A stretch of DNA of 64,000 bases from a delta proteobacterium NaphS2 (GTDB lineage Bacteria > Desulfobacterota > DSM-4660 > Desulfatiglandales > Desulfatiglandaceae), in contig ADZZ01000090.1 of the NCBI GenBank assembly GCA_000179315.1, positions 1 through 64,000 on the forward strand, in the 5' to 3' direction. Made by a program: the position numbers and the translations under genes. The notes beneath the pieces were generated by a model that did no database searches, was not told the origin of the DNA, and saw nothing but the letters and a program-made list of their open reading frames with translations. Below are positions 53,618 to 62,302 of this stretch, in pieces (position 1 is the first letter of the stretch; every line of letters starts with the position of its first letter).

Positions 53618-55051
53618 ATGAATATTAAACGTGCAATCGTGCAATATCAATACGGACTGTTGGTCCTTGACCTGTTTGTCTGTACCGCCTCATTTCTGTT
53701 CGCATTCTGGACGAGGCATCCCGGTCAGTTTCCCTCTGTTTCTCCGGAATATCTGCACGCGCTTCCCATTGTACTTTTCGTATGGTTTGCTAGCTATAAG
53801 TACTTCGGCCTCTACAATGCCAAATCAGTGAAACAAGGAGAAGTCATACAGCTTACAAAGGCCAACAGTGCCGGGATTTTGGTGTTACTGTCGTTGACTT
53901 TCTTTTATCGTGATTTTGCCTATTCACGGATCGTTTTGTCAACTTTTGCAGCATCCAGCTTTCTTTTGGGCCTTTTTTCGAGACATGCATTTCGACTTTT
54001 TGCTGAAAATGTTCTCAAATCATTCAAATGGAAGCACCAGGTCCTGGTGGTTGGATGCGGCGAAGTGGGAAAAACCTTGATCAGGGAGTTTTTGGCCAAT
54101 TCTACCGAATTCAAGGTAGTTGGGTTTTTGGATGATGCCCCGGCGCTTCAGCACACTTTTTACCTTGGAGTTCCCTGCCTGGGCCGAATCGAAAACCTGG
54201 GAGATCTCCTTGAGCGGAACGATATAGACGAGGTGATGATAGCATTCCCTTCAGCTCCGAAAGATCGGTACAAGGAAGTTATGAAAATCTGCACTGAGCG
54301 GGAAGTGAAATTCAAGTTCGTACCGAAATTATTCAAGGTGATGCTGCAGGACATATCGTTGGATATCGTAGGGGATGTGCCCCTCATCGGGATCAAGGGA
54401 AACAACCTAACCGGCTTCAACTATATTATCAAAAGAGCTTTCGATGTTGTTGTTTCGGCACTGATGCTCATTGCAGCAGCCCCTGTGATGATTTTGACGG
54501 CTTTTCTAGTAAAGATGGCGTCTCCTTCCGGATCCATATTCTTTACCCAGGAGCGCTTCGGCTACAAAAGGGAGCCATTTCAGTTCATCAAATTCAGATC
54601 CATGCATCCTGATTCAGATGATGCGATTCACCAGAAATATGTGAAAGAGTGGATTGCCAACAACAAGGATTCGGCATTGAAAGACGGCGATACAACAGTT
54701 CACAAACTCACCCATGATCCCCGTATTATCCCTTTTGTGGGATCATTTATCAGAAAAACCTCCATCGATGAGCTCCCTCAGCTGTTTAATGTTTTAAAAG
54801 GCGAAATGAGTCTGGTAGGGCCGAGGCCGTGCCTGAGATATGAGATGGAGAGCTACAAAACCTGGCACAAAGCTAGATTTGACGCTTTACCCGGTATTAC
54901 GGGGCTTTGGCAGGTATCAGGACGAAACCGCTTAACGTTTGATGAGATGGTCCGGCTTGATATCAACTACCTTCAGAAATGGACTTTCTCTATGGATCTT
55001 TTGATTCTCCTCAAAACACCTTACATCGTCATTTTTGATAAGGCTTACTGA
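53618..55051 (+). CDS. Polyprenyl-phosphate sugar-1-phosphate transferase (WbaP/WcaJ-like)
   Basis: 477 residues. Four to five N-terminal membrane helices, a nucleotide-binding-like middle domain (VLVVGCGEVGKTLIREFLAN), one more helix (VVVSALMLIAAAPVMILTAF), and the catalytic domain with PFQFIKFRSMHPD, KTSIDELPQLFNVLKGEMSL and VGPRPCLRYEMESY. It starts assembly by moving a sugar phosphate from a UDP-sugar to undecaprenyl phosphate at the inner membrane. Confidence 0.92.
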   Translation: MNIKRAIVQYQYGLLVLDLFVCTASFLFAFWTRHPGQFPSVSPEYLHALPIVLFVWFASYKYFGLYNAKSVKQGEVIQLTKANSAGILVLLSLTFFYRDFAYSRIVLSTFAASSFLLGLFSRHAFRLFAENVLKSFKWKHQVLVVGCGEVGKTLIREFLANSTEFKVVGFLDDAPALQHTFYLGVPCLGRIENLGDLLERNDIDEVMIAFPSAPKDRYKEVMKICTEREVKFKFVPKLFKVMLQDISLDIVGDVPLIGIKGNNLTGFNYIIKRAFDVVVSALMLIAAAPVMILTAFLVKMASPSGSIFFTQERFGYKREPFQFIKFRSMHPDSDDAIHQKYVKEWIANNKDSALKDGDTTVHKLTHDPRIIPFVGSFIRKTSIDELPQLFNVLKGEMSLVGPRPCLRYEMESYKTWHKARFDALPGITGLWQVSGRNRLTFDEMVRLDINYLQKWTFSMDLLILLKTPYIVIFDKAY

Positions 55052-55144
55052 TTCGGTGGGTCTTAGATAAGTCGTGTGATGCGGGCAGTCTGGTACGGTT
55101 GATCATAAAAGAAGCAAACATTTAGAATGAAAGGGTAACAAGCC

Positions 55145-56152
55145 ATGTACAATATTGGTGTTATTGGTGCAGGATACTGGGGGCCAAACTTAATACGTAA
55201 TTTTACTCAGCTGGAAAGATCAAATGTCCTTATGGTTTCAGATCTAAGGCCTGAACGGCTGGGTTACATCAAATCGCTCTATCCCTCTGTGGAAACCACA
55301 ACCGATTATGAGGATATCATTAATAACGAAGAAATAAATGCAGTGGCCATTGCAACGCCGGTGTTTACTCACAAAGATCTTGCTATTCAAGCTATGGAGC
55401 AGGACAAGCATGTCTTTGTTGAAAAGCCGATTGCGGCATCTGTGGCCGATACCCGAGAAATGATCGAGCTTGCCGACAAGAAGGGATTAAGTTTAATGGT
55501 CGGCCATACATTTGAGTATAATCCGGCTGTGATCAGGATCAAAGAAATCATTGATTCCGGTGAATTGGGCGAAATCTATTACATTAATTCTCAGCGTCTT
55601 AATCTGGGGCTCTTTCAGCAGGATATTAATGTGGTATGGGATCTTGCACCACACGATATCTCCATTATCCTGTACTGGCTGGGAAGGGAGCCCAAATACA
55701 TTAACACCATAGGCGCATCACACATCAATCCGGCAATCCAGGATGTTGCCACCTTATCCATGACCTTCGATGACAGACTAATCGCTTTCGTGCAGTGCTC
55801 GTGGTTGGATCCAAACAAAACGAGGAAAATCACCGTCGTGGGTTCAAAAAAGATGTTGGTTTATGATGATATTGAGGCCAACAACAAGATATGGATATTC
55901 GACAAAGGCGTTGAAAAACCTGATCATTACGATACGTTTGCTGAATTTCAGTATTCCTACCGGTATGGGGATATTTCCATCCCTAGAATTGACAGCCAGG
56001 AACCGCTGAAGCTCGAACTTTCGGATTTTATTGCCAGTCTGGAAAACGGCAATCGACCCAAAACTGATGGGAGAAATGGTCTGCGGGTGGTGAAGATACT
56101 GGAAGCGGCGCAACATTCAATCGATAATGCAGGTAAGACCGTATTAATTTAG
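55145..56152 (+). CDS. Gfo/Idh/MocA oxidoreductase, WbpB/WlbA-like (second set)
   Basis: 335 residues. YNIGVIGAGYWGPNLIRNFT, HVFVEKPIAASVADTREMI and AFVQCSWLDPNKTRKITVVG show the same enzyme type as 42443-43450, about 50 percent alike by eye. It ends the cluster. No terminator-like hairpin with a T run was found in the following 100 bp. Confidence 0.85.
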   Translation: MYNIGVIGAGYWGPNLIRNFTQLERSNVLMVSDLRPERLGYIKSLYPSVETTTDYEDIINNEEINAVAIATPVFTHKDLAIQAMEQDKHVFVEKPIAASVADTREMIELADKKGLSLMVGHTFEYNPAVIRIKEIIDSGELGEIYYINSQRLNLGLFQQDINVVWDLAPHDISIILYWLGREPKYINTIGASHINPAIQDVATLSMTFDDRLIAFVQCSWLDPNKTRKITVVGSKKMLVYDDIEANNKIWIFDKGVEKPDHYDTFAEFQYSYRYGDISIPRIDSQEPLKLELSDFIASLENGNRPKTDGRNGLRVVKILEAAQHSIDNAGKTVLI

Positions 56153-56592
56153 ACATGTTGCGTTTGGAAATAGGTTTGTGATTTTTAACCGATAGGGAGC
56201 ACAACAGTGTTCGGGATTTCCGGTTCAAGATTTTACCTGCAGCGAGGTTTCGGACTACGATGGCTCATGGGAAAGAGAGGGTGCAGTTGTCAGCCAAGCC
56301 GCTGGCAAGGCCGGTTTGATCGAGAATGAAACTTTCTTCCTGTGTGAGCGGCTTCCAGCCGCGACCTGATCCGAATGTCGCGGCGAGACGCCGCTCCCAC
56401 AGACGCCAAGACAGATGAAGTTTCATAGGAGGGGGCACAGGGGGCAGGAAGAAAGCTGATGGCTCATAGCTCATGGCTCTTGGGTACTGGGCTTTGAGGC
56501 CTGAGAAGTCTATTGGGGCCATGATGTGCTTTAAAACTTCAGGGCATTCATTTTTCTTGCAGTTCTGTCCTCTATCGATTACGCTTGATCTA
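56153..56592. other. Intergenic stretch with stuttering low-complexity text
   Basis: Holds pieces such as GATGGCTCATGGGAAAGAGA, GGGGGCAGGAAGAAAGCTGA and a diverged palindrome (TGTCGCGGCGAGACGCCGC). The same phrases recur at 59360-59420, 61310-61360 and 62160-62200. No gene seen. Confidence 0.6.
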
Positions 56593-56889
56593 TTGTATAC
56601 CATAAAGCGGCTCCCTGAATTTGATGCTTGGATGGATAGTCTGCGTGATCGTCAAACTTGCCTTAGATTGCTGCGACGACTGGAAAAGGCCCAACGCGGC
56701 CTATTGGGTGATGTGGCTCCGGTAGGAGGTGGTGTTTATGAAATGCGGGAATTCTTTGGGCCTGGATGGCGCATGTACTACATGCAGTTGAATGAAGTAA
56801 TGATCGTTATGCTTGGCGGCGGTGATAAAAGCCGCCAGGCGGCTGACATCGCGGCGGCCAGGGCGCTTGCAGACATCATTGAGGAATAG
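56593..56889 (+). CDS. HigB-like addiction-module killer protein
   Basis: 98 residues from TTG 56593: YTIKRLPEFDAWMDSLRDRQ, LRLLRRLEKAQRGLLGDVAP, VGGGVYEMREFFGPGWRMYY and VMLGGGDKSRQAADIAAARA. This is the pattern of the phage-derived HigB-type killer proteins whose gene precedes the antidote. A fragment of a second copy is at 60293-60434. Confidence 0.85.
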   Translation: MYTIKRLPEFDAWMDSLRDRQTCLRLLRRLEKAQRGLLGDVAPVGGGVYEMREFFGPGWRMYYMQLNEVMIVMLGGGDKSRQAADIAAARALADIIEE

Positions 56890-56895
56890 AAGATA

Positions 56896-57201
56896 ATGAC
56901 CAAGAAATATAAAGCCGATAGATTACCCGGATTCGATATGGCGCAATATCTCAAAAGCAGTGCGGATATTGCGGAATATCTTCGGCAGGCGCTGGAGGAG
57001 GGGGACCCCGGTGAGCTGGCCGCGGCTTTGGGCCACATTGCCAAGGCCCGAGGTATGACGGAGATTGCCAAGGCCAGTGGGATAAAGCGTGAAGCGCTTT
57101 ACAAAGCACTGCGACCCGACGCCAAACCCCGGTTTGATACCATTCAACGGGTCTTTAAAGCTCTCGGAGTAAAACTCACGGCTGAACCCGTACATGGGTA
57201 A
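56896..57201 (+). CDS. HigA-like XRE antidote
   Basis: 101 residues: FDMAQYLKSSADIAEYLRQA, LGHIAKARGMTEIAKASGIK and REALYKALRPDAKPRFDTIQ, an XRE-type helix-turn-helix with the usual antidote N-terminus. Six bp after the toxin stop. The stop overlaps the first base of a sugar-transferase remnant. Confidence 0.88.
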   Translation: MTKKYKADRLPGFDMAQYLKSSADIAEYLRQALEEGDPGELAAALGHIAKARGMTEIAKASGIKREALYKALRPDAKPRFDTIQRVFKALGVKLTAEPVHG

Positions 57202-57292
57202 TTATTACATTGAAAACTGGACGTTCTCCTTTGATTTGAAGATTATCTGGTTGACGGTGTTTGGGCGGAAGACGCATCGGAATGCGTATTAG
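57200..57292 (+). pseudogene. Sugar-transferase remnant, last 30 codons
   Basis: The frame NYYIENWTFSFDLKIIWLTV and FGRKTHRNAY then stop is the C-terminal signature of polyprenyl-phosphate glycosylphosphotransferases. It begins exactly where the HigA gene ends, so the TA cassette seems to have replaced or split the rest of the gene. Confidence 0.7.
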
Positions 57293-57704
57293 CTGTTAAG
57301 CTGGTGAGCTGATTAGCTATTGAGCTGTTGAGAGAACAGGGTACTGGGTGCTGGGTGCCGAGGACGGAAGACAGACGACAGACGACGGAAGGCAGAAGTC
57401 GGAGGATAAAGCTGTTATACGCCTGCCTTTTCTGCCTTAATTTGGAATCGGATATCCTGGTGCTGCCAAGGGATTTACTTGAAAATGAAACCGTAATGCA
57501 ATACAATGGAAGAACACTTCGGTTTATTTTTCAGTCAGTTATAGGAATGACCAGATAGGTGTTGCATGCGGTGATTGAAGAGAACCTTTCGGCTGAAAAA
57601 TGGCGGATAAATTATGAACTTGAAGGATGCAATTTAGCGAAAGCGAGAATGATGGGTGATGCGGGGGAAAAATTGTCGCACCTCTCAAAATGGAGGTTTA
57701 CAAA

Positions 57705-57968
57705 ATGCCCACAGCACATGTAGAGATCCCGGTTGATCAGGTCGCGGATCTTGAAAAATATAAAGACAAATTGGGTGAATTACTTCTACTGGGATTAGCC
57801 CAGATGAAAATTCAGGAGTCTTTGTATCTGTATAAAAGGGGTTTGGTTTCTTTTGGTCGGTCTGCTGAATTGGCGGGTTTGACTCAGGAAGAAATGGTGC
57901 GACAGGCACGTGCTCACGGCGTTGAACCGCGATGGTCAGAGCAAATGCTGGAAGATGAGTTGTCATGA
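57705..57968 (+). CDS. UPF0175-family antitoxin
   Basis: 87 residues: LLLLGLAQMKIQESLYLYKR, then GLVSFGRSAELAGLTQEEMV and RQARAHGVEPRWSEQML. Classic UPF0175 helix-turn-helix. GGAGGT lies 8 nt before ATG 57705. Four-bp overlap with the toxin gene. Confidence 0.88.
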   Translation: MPTAHVEIPVDQVADLEKYKDKLGELLLLGLAQMKIQESLYLYKRGLVSFGRSAELAGLTQEEMVRQARAHGVEPRWSEQMLEDELS

Positions 57969-58474
57969 TCGTTGTCACCAATTCCGGACCGCTGATTGCT
58001 ATGGCTAAGTTGGGGCTCCTCAATCTTTTGCCGCAAATTTATGCTGAGATTTACGTGCCTGGAACAGTTTACCAAGAAGTAGTTGAGCGAGGCGAAGAGG
58101 GCGGCTTTTCTGATGCGCTTCAGATCAAATTGGCAGTACAGCGTGAGCAGTTGATACGTATGAAGGCTGAAAATACAAGATCCGAAGTGGCGGAATTACC
58201 CTTGCACAGAGGTGAAAAAGAGGCAATCGGTTTAGCTCTTGAGATGAAAGCCGGTCTTGTGCTTTTGGACGACCTGCTGGCCAGATCTGAAGCGAAAAAG
58301 GTCGGTTTGTCTGTGAAAGGAACCTTGGGCGTTATTGTCGATGCCCATCACAAAGCCTTCTTAAGCATCGAGGAGATCGGTATGATATTGGACAATATCG
58401 TGGCAAGAAATGACATCTGGATCGCCTCTGAATTGTGCCGTAGCCTTTTCGAACGTTTGAAGAAGGACGGTTGA
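57965..58474 (+). CDS. DUF3368 PIN-like toxin
   Basis: 169 residues: MIVVTNSGPLIAMAKLGLLN, VYQEVVERGEEGG, LHRGEKEAIGLALEMKAGLV and LLDDLLARSEAKKVGLSVKG, TLGVIVDAH. This matches DUF3368, with PIN-type acidic residues at EKEA and DD. Usual partner of UPF0175. Confidence 0.88.
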   Translation: MIVVTNSGPLIAMAKLGLLNLLPQIYAEIYVPGTVYQEVVERGEEGGFSDALQIKLAVQREQLIRMKAENTRSEVAELPLHRGEKEAIGLALEMKAGLVLLDDLLARSEAKKVGLSVKGTLGVIVDAHHKAFLSIEEIGMILDNIVARNDIWIASELCRSLFERLKKDG

Positions 58475-58551
58475 TCGGGTCGATAGGAAGTGCTTTTGGG
58501 CGCTTGGTGCTGGGTACTGGGGGTAGAGGCCGGAGGATGGTTGATGAGAGA

Positions 58552-58634
58552 GAGCTGTTGAGCTGATGAGCTATTAAGCTGTTAAGCTGTTAAGCTATTA
58601 AGCTGGTAAGCTGGTAAGCTGGTAAGGTGTTGAG
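58552..58634. repeat. 10-bp imperfect tandem repeat
   Basis: Eight or so units of the type TTAAGCTGGT / TTAAGCTATT follow each other. A diverged version is at 57290-57330. Not coding. Confidence 0.8.
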
Positions 58635-58849
58635 AAGATGAGCCTCCGATCTGATAGGAAAGAGTTTTTTAAAGTGAATGGTGATGCTCGAAAGTTGTTT
58701 AGCTTTCAGGATCTGAAAGTATGGCAAAAGTCTGTTGGTTTTGCTGAAAAAGTAATACGGACCATAGGCGAGCTTGATACACCTCGAAAACACTATCGGC
58801 TTATTGAGCAATTGGAAGCTGCCAGTACCAGTGTGTCCATGAACACCTG

Positions 58850-59130
58850 CCCGGTTAAATAGCTTGAGGTATTGGTGTACTACACATACGTATTGCAGAG
58901 CGAAAAAGACGGCAATTTCTATGTCGGTTTTGCCAAAGACCTCAAGCTAAGATTTGAAAAGCATTCTAAGGGACAGGTGGAATCGACAAAGGATCGTAGG
59001 CCACTGAAACTGATATATTACGAGGCTTGTCTAAACCGGAATGATGCAACAAAAAGGGAAAAGTATCTGAAGTCTTTTCATGGAAGAATGTTTCTAAAGA
59101 ATAGACTCAAATCTTATTTAACCGGGTAAA
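58850..59130 (+). mobile_element. Inverted-repeat-flanked GIY-YIG insert
   Basis: About 280 bp begins CCCGGTTAAATA and ends TATTTAACCGGG (59115-59126), a perfect 12-bp inverted repeat. It contains only the GIY-YIG gene. It interrupts the four-helix-bundle gene within its best-conserved segment. Confidence 0.7.
58875..59129 (+). CDS. GIY-YIG family endonuclease-like protein
   Basis: 84 residues from GTG 58875 (GAGG 6 nt upstream). YYTYVLQSEKDGNFYVGFAK is the GIY-YIG block, followed by DLKLRFEKHSKGQVESTKDR with the conserved Arg, and KLIYYEACLNRNDATKREKY with the conserved Glu and Lys. These short proteins are widespread and mostly uncharacterised. Its place inside another gene suggests homing-type mobility. 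Confidence 0.85.
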   Translation: MYYTYVLQSEKDGNFYVGFAKDLKLRFEKHSKGQVESTKDRRPLKLIYYEACLNRNDATKREKYLKSFHGRMFLKNRLKSYLTG

Positions 59131-59637
59131 GAAGGGAAGGGTCGCCAATCCACGAAAGAATTCATCCAGTTTCTTTATATCGCCAGAGGTTCGCTTTTCG
59201 AAGTTGTTACCTTGTTGATAATTCTCCAAAGGTTGGGATGGATACAAAAGGAGAGAATTATGGAATTTCAGGGGGCGGCTTTGGAGATCACGAAGATGTT
59301 GAATTCGTTGATAAAGGCTATGAGGGAAAAGGTAAGGTAGCGGTTTGACTGATGGCTCATGGGAATGAAAGGGTGCAGTTGTCAGGGTGCAGGGTGCAGG
59401 AAGAAAACTGATGGCGGGTCGCCCATGGATCATAATTTATGGGTGCTGGGCTCTAAAGAAGTTTTGGGTTATGAGTTTTGAGTGTTGAGTTTTTTTCTCA
59501 GAGGGTTCGCGCAGAGGTGCAAAAAGCTGATGGGTCATGGGGAGCGCCTTCGGGGCGATTCCGGATTCAAAGTTCAAGCTTCAACACACCGCCTTCGGCG
59601 AGGTTTCGGATTACGATGGTTTATAGGGGAGGGGTTT

Positions 59638-59985
59638 TTAATTGGTTCTCATTGCGTTACAGCCAATGTAGTCACACAGGCATTTGACAATCGAGTGGAG
59701 TGACTCCGGTCGTAATGAGCCATATGTCTTCCTAATGACCTTGGAACTTAGGGTAAAGAGCTTATCATATCTGACCCAGCTATTTTTCGGTAATATCCCA
59801 AGTGCCATGTCTCCATCAGCTATGGCCATTGCAGATTCTTCGGTCACGACCGATGTAACTGCCAATCCCATGAAATCGCCATGGCGGTCAGGGGTTGTTA
59901 CTACCAAAACCGGACGTTTCTTTGTTGTCGACATGTCGGAGTAGGGGAAAGGTATCGCCACAAGATCACCAGGTTTATGCGTCAT
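59638..59985 (-). CDS. MazF/PemK-family toxin
   Basis: 115 residues: HKPGDLVAIPFPYSDMSTTK, KRPVLVVTTPDRHGDF and SWVRYDKLFTLSSKVIRKTY. PGDLV, the PFxxS/T loop and KRPVLVV are typical of the MazF/PemK mRNA interferase fold. Overlaps its antitoxin gene by 11 bp. Confidence 0.88.
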   Translation of the reverse strand: MTHKPGDLVAIPFPYSDMSTTKKRPVLVVTTPDRHGDFMGLAVTSVVTEESAMAIADGDMALGILPKNSWVRYDKLFTLSSKVIRKTYGSLRPESLHSIVKCLCDYIGCNAMRTN

Positions 59986-60175
59986 TCCAAACCTCGTCTT
60001 CCGGGTTGTCCCAAATATCGTTCATGACCGTTTCCTGGGCCTCTTTTAAGCCATTTTTACCCTGAAGCGTCAGGCGATGCCTCATGACAATATATTCTAT
60101 GAAATGAAGGACTTCTTTCGCCAAAGAATCCGGAAGCAGTTGCGTTTCACTATATATTTGTTCTCTGATATCCAT
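59975..60175 (-). CDS. DUF2281-type antitoxin
   Basis: 66 residues: MDIREQIYSETQLLPDSLAK, EVLHFIEYIVMRHRL, ending WDNPEDEVWNDA. The LPxxxxxEVLxFIEY stretch is the DUF2281 pattern found in MazF-type and other pairs. Confidence 0.8.
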   Translation of the reverse strand: MDIREQIYSETQLLPDSLAKEVLHFIEYIVMRHRLTLQGKNGLKEAQETVMNDIWDNPEDEVWNDA

Positions 60176-60292
60176 TTGAAGACCTCTCCCTAAAAAAGCG
60201 TTGCCTTATCTTGATACTGGACTATAAAGCGCGAGGTGTCAAGCAGGATAATTGTGCCTGTTCAGGCAGAGGCGCAGAGATTTGAGTATTGA

Positions 60293-60434
60293 TTTGGGCC
60301 TGGATGGCGCATGTACTACATGCAGTTGAATGAAGTTAATGATCGTTATGCTTGGCGGCGGTGATAAAAGCCGCCAGGCGGCTGACATCGCGGCGGCCAG
60401 GGCGCTTGCAGACATCATTGAGGAATAGAAGATA
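60293..60434 (+). pseudogene. HigB-like toxin remnant (duplicate)
   Basis: From GGGCCTGGATGGCGCATGTA on, it equals the last 130 bases of the toxin gene at 56593-56889, with one extra T (GAAGTTAATG for GAAGTAATG) that shifts the frame. Confidence 0.85.
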
Positions 60435-60740
60435 ATGACCAAGAAATATAAAGCCGATAGATTACCCGAATTCGATATGGCGCAATATCTCAAAAGCAGT
60501 GCGGATATTGCGGAATATCTTCGGCAGGCGCTGGAGGAGGGGGACCCCGGTGAGCTGGCCGCGGCTTTGGGCCACATTGCCAAGGCCCGAGGTATGACGG
60601 AGATTGCCAAGGCCAGTGGGATAAAACGTGAAGCGCTTTACAAAGCACTGCGACCCGACGCCAAACCCCGGTTTGATACCATTCAACGGGTCTGTAAAGC
60701 TCTCGGAGTAAAACTCACGGCTGAACCCGTACATGGGTAA
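60435..60740 (+). CDS. HigA-like XRE antidote (duplicate, orphan)
   Basis: 101 residues, differing from 56896-57201 at only two positions (Glu for Gly at residue 12 region, Cys for Phe near 87). Its toxin is broken. Sequence identity with the other locus ends right at the stop codon. Confidence 0.88.
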   Translation: MTKKYKADRLPEFDMAQYLKSSADIAEYLRQALEEGDPGELAAALGHIAKARGMTEIAKASGIKREALYKALRPDAKPRFDTIQRVCKALGVKLTAEPVHG

Positions 60741-60791
60741 ACCCAATAGAGCGTAAAGGACAGGCAGACTCATAGCTCATGTGTTGACTCT

Positions 60792-60956
60792 CGTTGCGAC
60801 GAGCCGGAGCAGTTTTGTGCGATTGGATGGGTGAAAGGAATCCTGTATTCAGTCATATATGAAGTCAGGGAGGACGATGAGGGAGAATACTATCATCTTG
60901 TGACACTCTGGAAATCCACAAAGCAAGAGGAAGAGCTTTATGAAGAATATGAGTAA
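60792..60956 (+). pseudogene. BrnT toxin, C-terminal remnant
   Basis: RCDEPEQFCAIGWVKGILYS, VIYEVREDDEGEYYHLVTLW and KSTKQEEELYEEYE form the second half of a BrnT-type RelE-fold toxin. The first half is absent. Confidence 0.7.
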
Positions 60957-61209
60957 GACTCCCAGTTTAACGGCCGATGCAATTGCAGAAAAGGCAATGA
61001 CCGGGGAAGATATATCTCGCTTTTTCACAAACAAAGGGGAGATGAAACCGGCAATTCAGCGAGTCAATGTCGATTTTACCCTGGATATGCTAAAAGAACT
61101 CGATACGATCGCAAGATAATTAAATATCAGCCGCCAAGCCGTCATAAAGGCATATCTGCGACAATCTCCGGACCACCACTATTTGGCTTGTCGGCGAGCA
61201 GAAACGTAG
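60940..61209 (+). pseudogene. BrnA-like ribbon-helix-helix antitoxin with premature stop
   Basis: MKNMSKTPSLTADAIAEKAM, TGEDISRFFTNKGEMKPAIQ and RVNVDFTLDMLKELDTIAR, then TAA at 61117 where GAA is expected, and LNISRQAVIKAYLRQSPDHH to the old stop at 61207. The ribbon-helix-helix is cut in two. Confidence 0.8.
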
Positions 61210-61212
61210 TGA

Positions 61213-61310
61213 GGGATTTGAGCGCCTTCGGCGAGATTCAAGATTCAATGTTCAAGATGCCGCCCTCGGCGGGATTCAAGATTCGAGGTTCAAGATTCCG
61301 GATTACGATG
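61213..61310. repeat. R4-type hairpin text
   Basis: GCGCCTTCGGCGAGATTCAA, CCGCCCTCGGCGGGATTCAA and ATTCGAGGTTCAAGATTCCG show the same small hairpins and heptad text as the 84-bp array, in opposite orientation. Confidence 0.65.
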
Positions 61311-61401
61311 GCTCATGGGAAAGAGAGGGTGCAGTTGTCAGGGGGCAGGGGGCAGGGAGGACAGAAGGCCGGTGAGGCTGGGAACAGGCTTAATCGCTTT
61401 T

Positions 61402-61749
61402 TTACCCCAACTCCTGGTTGAGCTTTTTGAGCAATGACTCTATCTCCTTCTTGGCGATTTCTGTCTTTTTGCCCTTAAAATAGGCTGCTAGAAGATAGAT
61501 CTTTGGTTCGTCAGCCTTCCAGTAATAGATGACCCGAAAGCCCGCCCGCTTTCCCTTCTTCACGTCGGAACTGGCGACCCTGGCTTTCCATATTTCTTTG
61601 TTCCACCCCGGGATGGCATCTCCGGAAAATGGATCTTCGATTAACGCCTCAATCTGATCAAGAAGGTCATCCTTGACGCGAGGATATTTCTTCTTAAGGG
61701 CTTTGATCGATTTCTGGAAGGTTTCAGTCAGGTGAACATCATAGTTCAT
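61402..61749 (-). CDS. RelE/ParE-type toxin
   Basis: 115 residues: YDVHLTETFQKSIKALKKKY, DPFSGDAIPGWNKEIWKARV, GKRAGFRVIYYWKADEPKIY and LLAAYFKGKKTEIAKKEIES. The RVIYYW and LLxxYxK segments are RelE/HigB-like. Overlaps its antitoxin gene by 11 bp. Confidence 0.8.
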   Translation of the reverse strand: MNYDVHLTETFQKSIKALKKKYPRVKDDLLDQIEALIEDPFSGDAIPGWNKEIWKARVASSDVKKGKRAGFRVIYYWKADEPKIYLLAAYFKGKKTEIAKKEIESLLKKLNQELG

Positions 61750-61975
61750 CCCAGACTTCCTTCCAGGGCTTCGTTTTCCCCTTTTTGATATCCTCCAGTC
61801 CCCTGCTGACCAATTTCTTGAATTCAGCGGATTGAGAAAGGATTCTGCTTTCTTTACGGTCCTCGACTTCGTCTATAATGGAAAGAATCTTTCTGTATTC
61901 CCTTATCGGAAGGATGACCGCTGTTGGATTCCCATTTTCATCCACGATGTACTGTTCGCTCATTGAAGGCGTCAT
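61739..61975 (-). CDS. Antitoxin of a RelE-type pair
   Basis: 78 residues from ATG 61975 (61963 also possible; longer upstream frames run through R4 repeat text and are rejected). EQYIVDENGNPTAVILPIRE and SRGLEDIKKGKTKPWKEVWD. Similar opening to the protein at 22032-22244. Confidence 0.75.
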   Translation of the reverse strand: MTPSMSEQYIVDENGNPTAVILPIREYRKILSIIDEVEDRKESRILSQSAEFKKLVSRGLEDIKKGKTKPWKEVWDEL

Positions 61976-62084
61976 TGCATAACTCTCATTAAAGTCATTC
62001 GTTGAATTTTGATTTTGGACTATTGGACCCGGGGTGTCAAGCGGGAAGATGGTGGACGACGGAGGCGGTTCGGCTTGGATTCGA

Positions 62085-62160
62085 GATTCGAGATTCAAGG
62101 TTCAAGATTAGCGCCTGCGGCGGGATTCGAGATTCAAGGTTCAAGATTCCGGATTACGAT
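62085..62160. repeat. R4-type hairpin text
   Basis: TTCGAGATTCGAGATTCAAG, GCGCCTGCGGCGGGATTCGA and TCAAGATTCCGGATTACGAT. Same family as 61213-61310. Confidence 0.65.
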
Positions 62161-62302
62161 GGAAAAGAGAGGGTGCAGGGGGCAGGAAGAAAGCTGACAG
62201 AATCTGAAATAAATTCCCTCACACTTTCTGCCATGAGAAATGGAGGATCGTGAGATGGAATACGAATCAACTGGGATAAAGTTCGTCAATGTGTCGTATT
62301 GT

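Larger units (their letters stand above)
58638..59339 (+). pseudogene. Four-helix-bundle (S23/IVP-like) gene, split by a GIY-YIG insert
   Basis: The left part reads LFSFQDLKVWQKSVGFAEKV and YRLIEQLEAASTSVSMN. After the insert the same protein resumes EGKGRQSTKEFIQFLYIARG, SLFEVVTLLIILQRLGWI and MLNSLIKAMREKVR, stop at about 59339. Together they cover the whole family length; the two residues usually found at the junction (Ile-Ala) are lost or altered. Confidence 0.85.

Noticed and set aside
56473-56592. N-terminal extension of the HigB-like toxin
   Set aside because: The extra 40 codons are low-complexity spacer text, and the toxin family starts near the YTIKR residues encoded at 56593.
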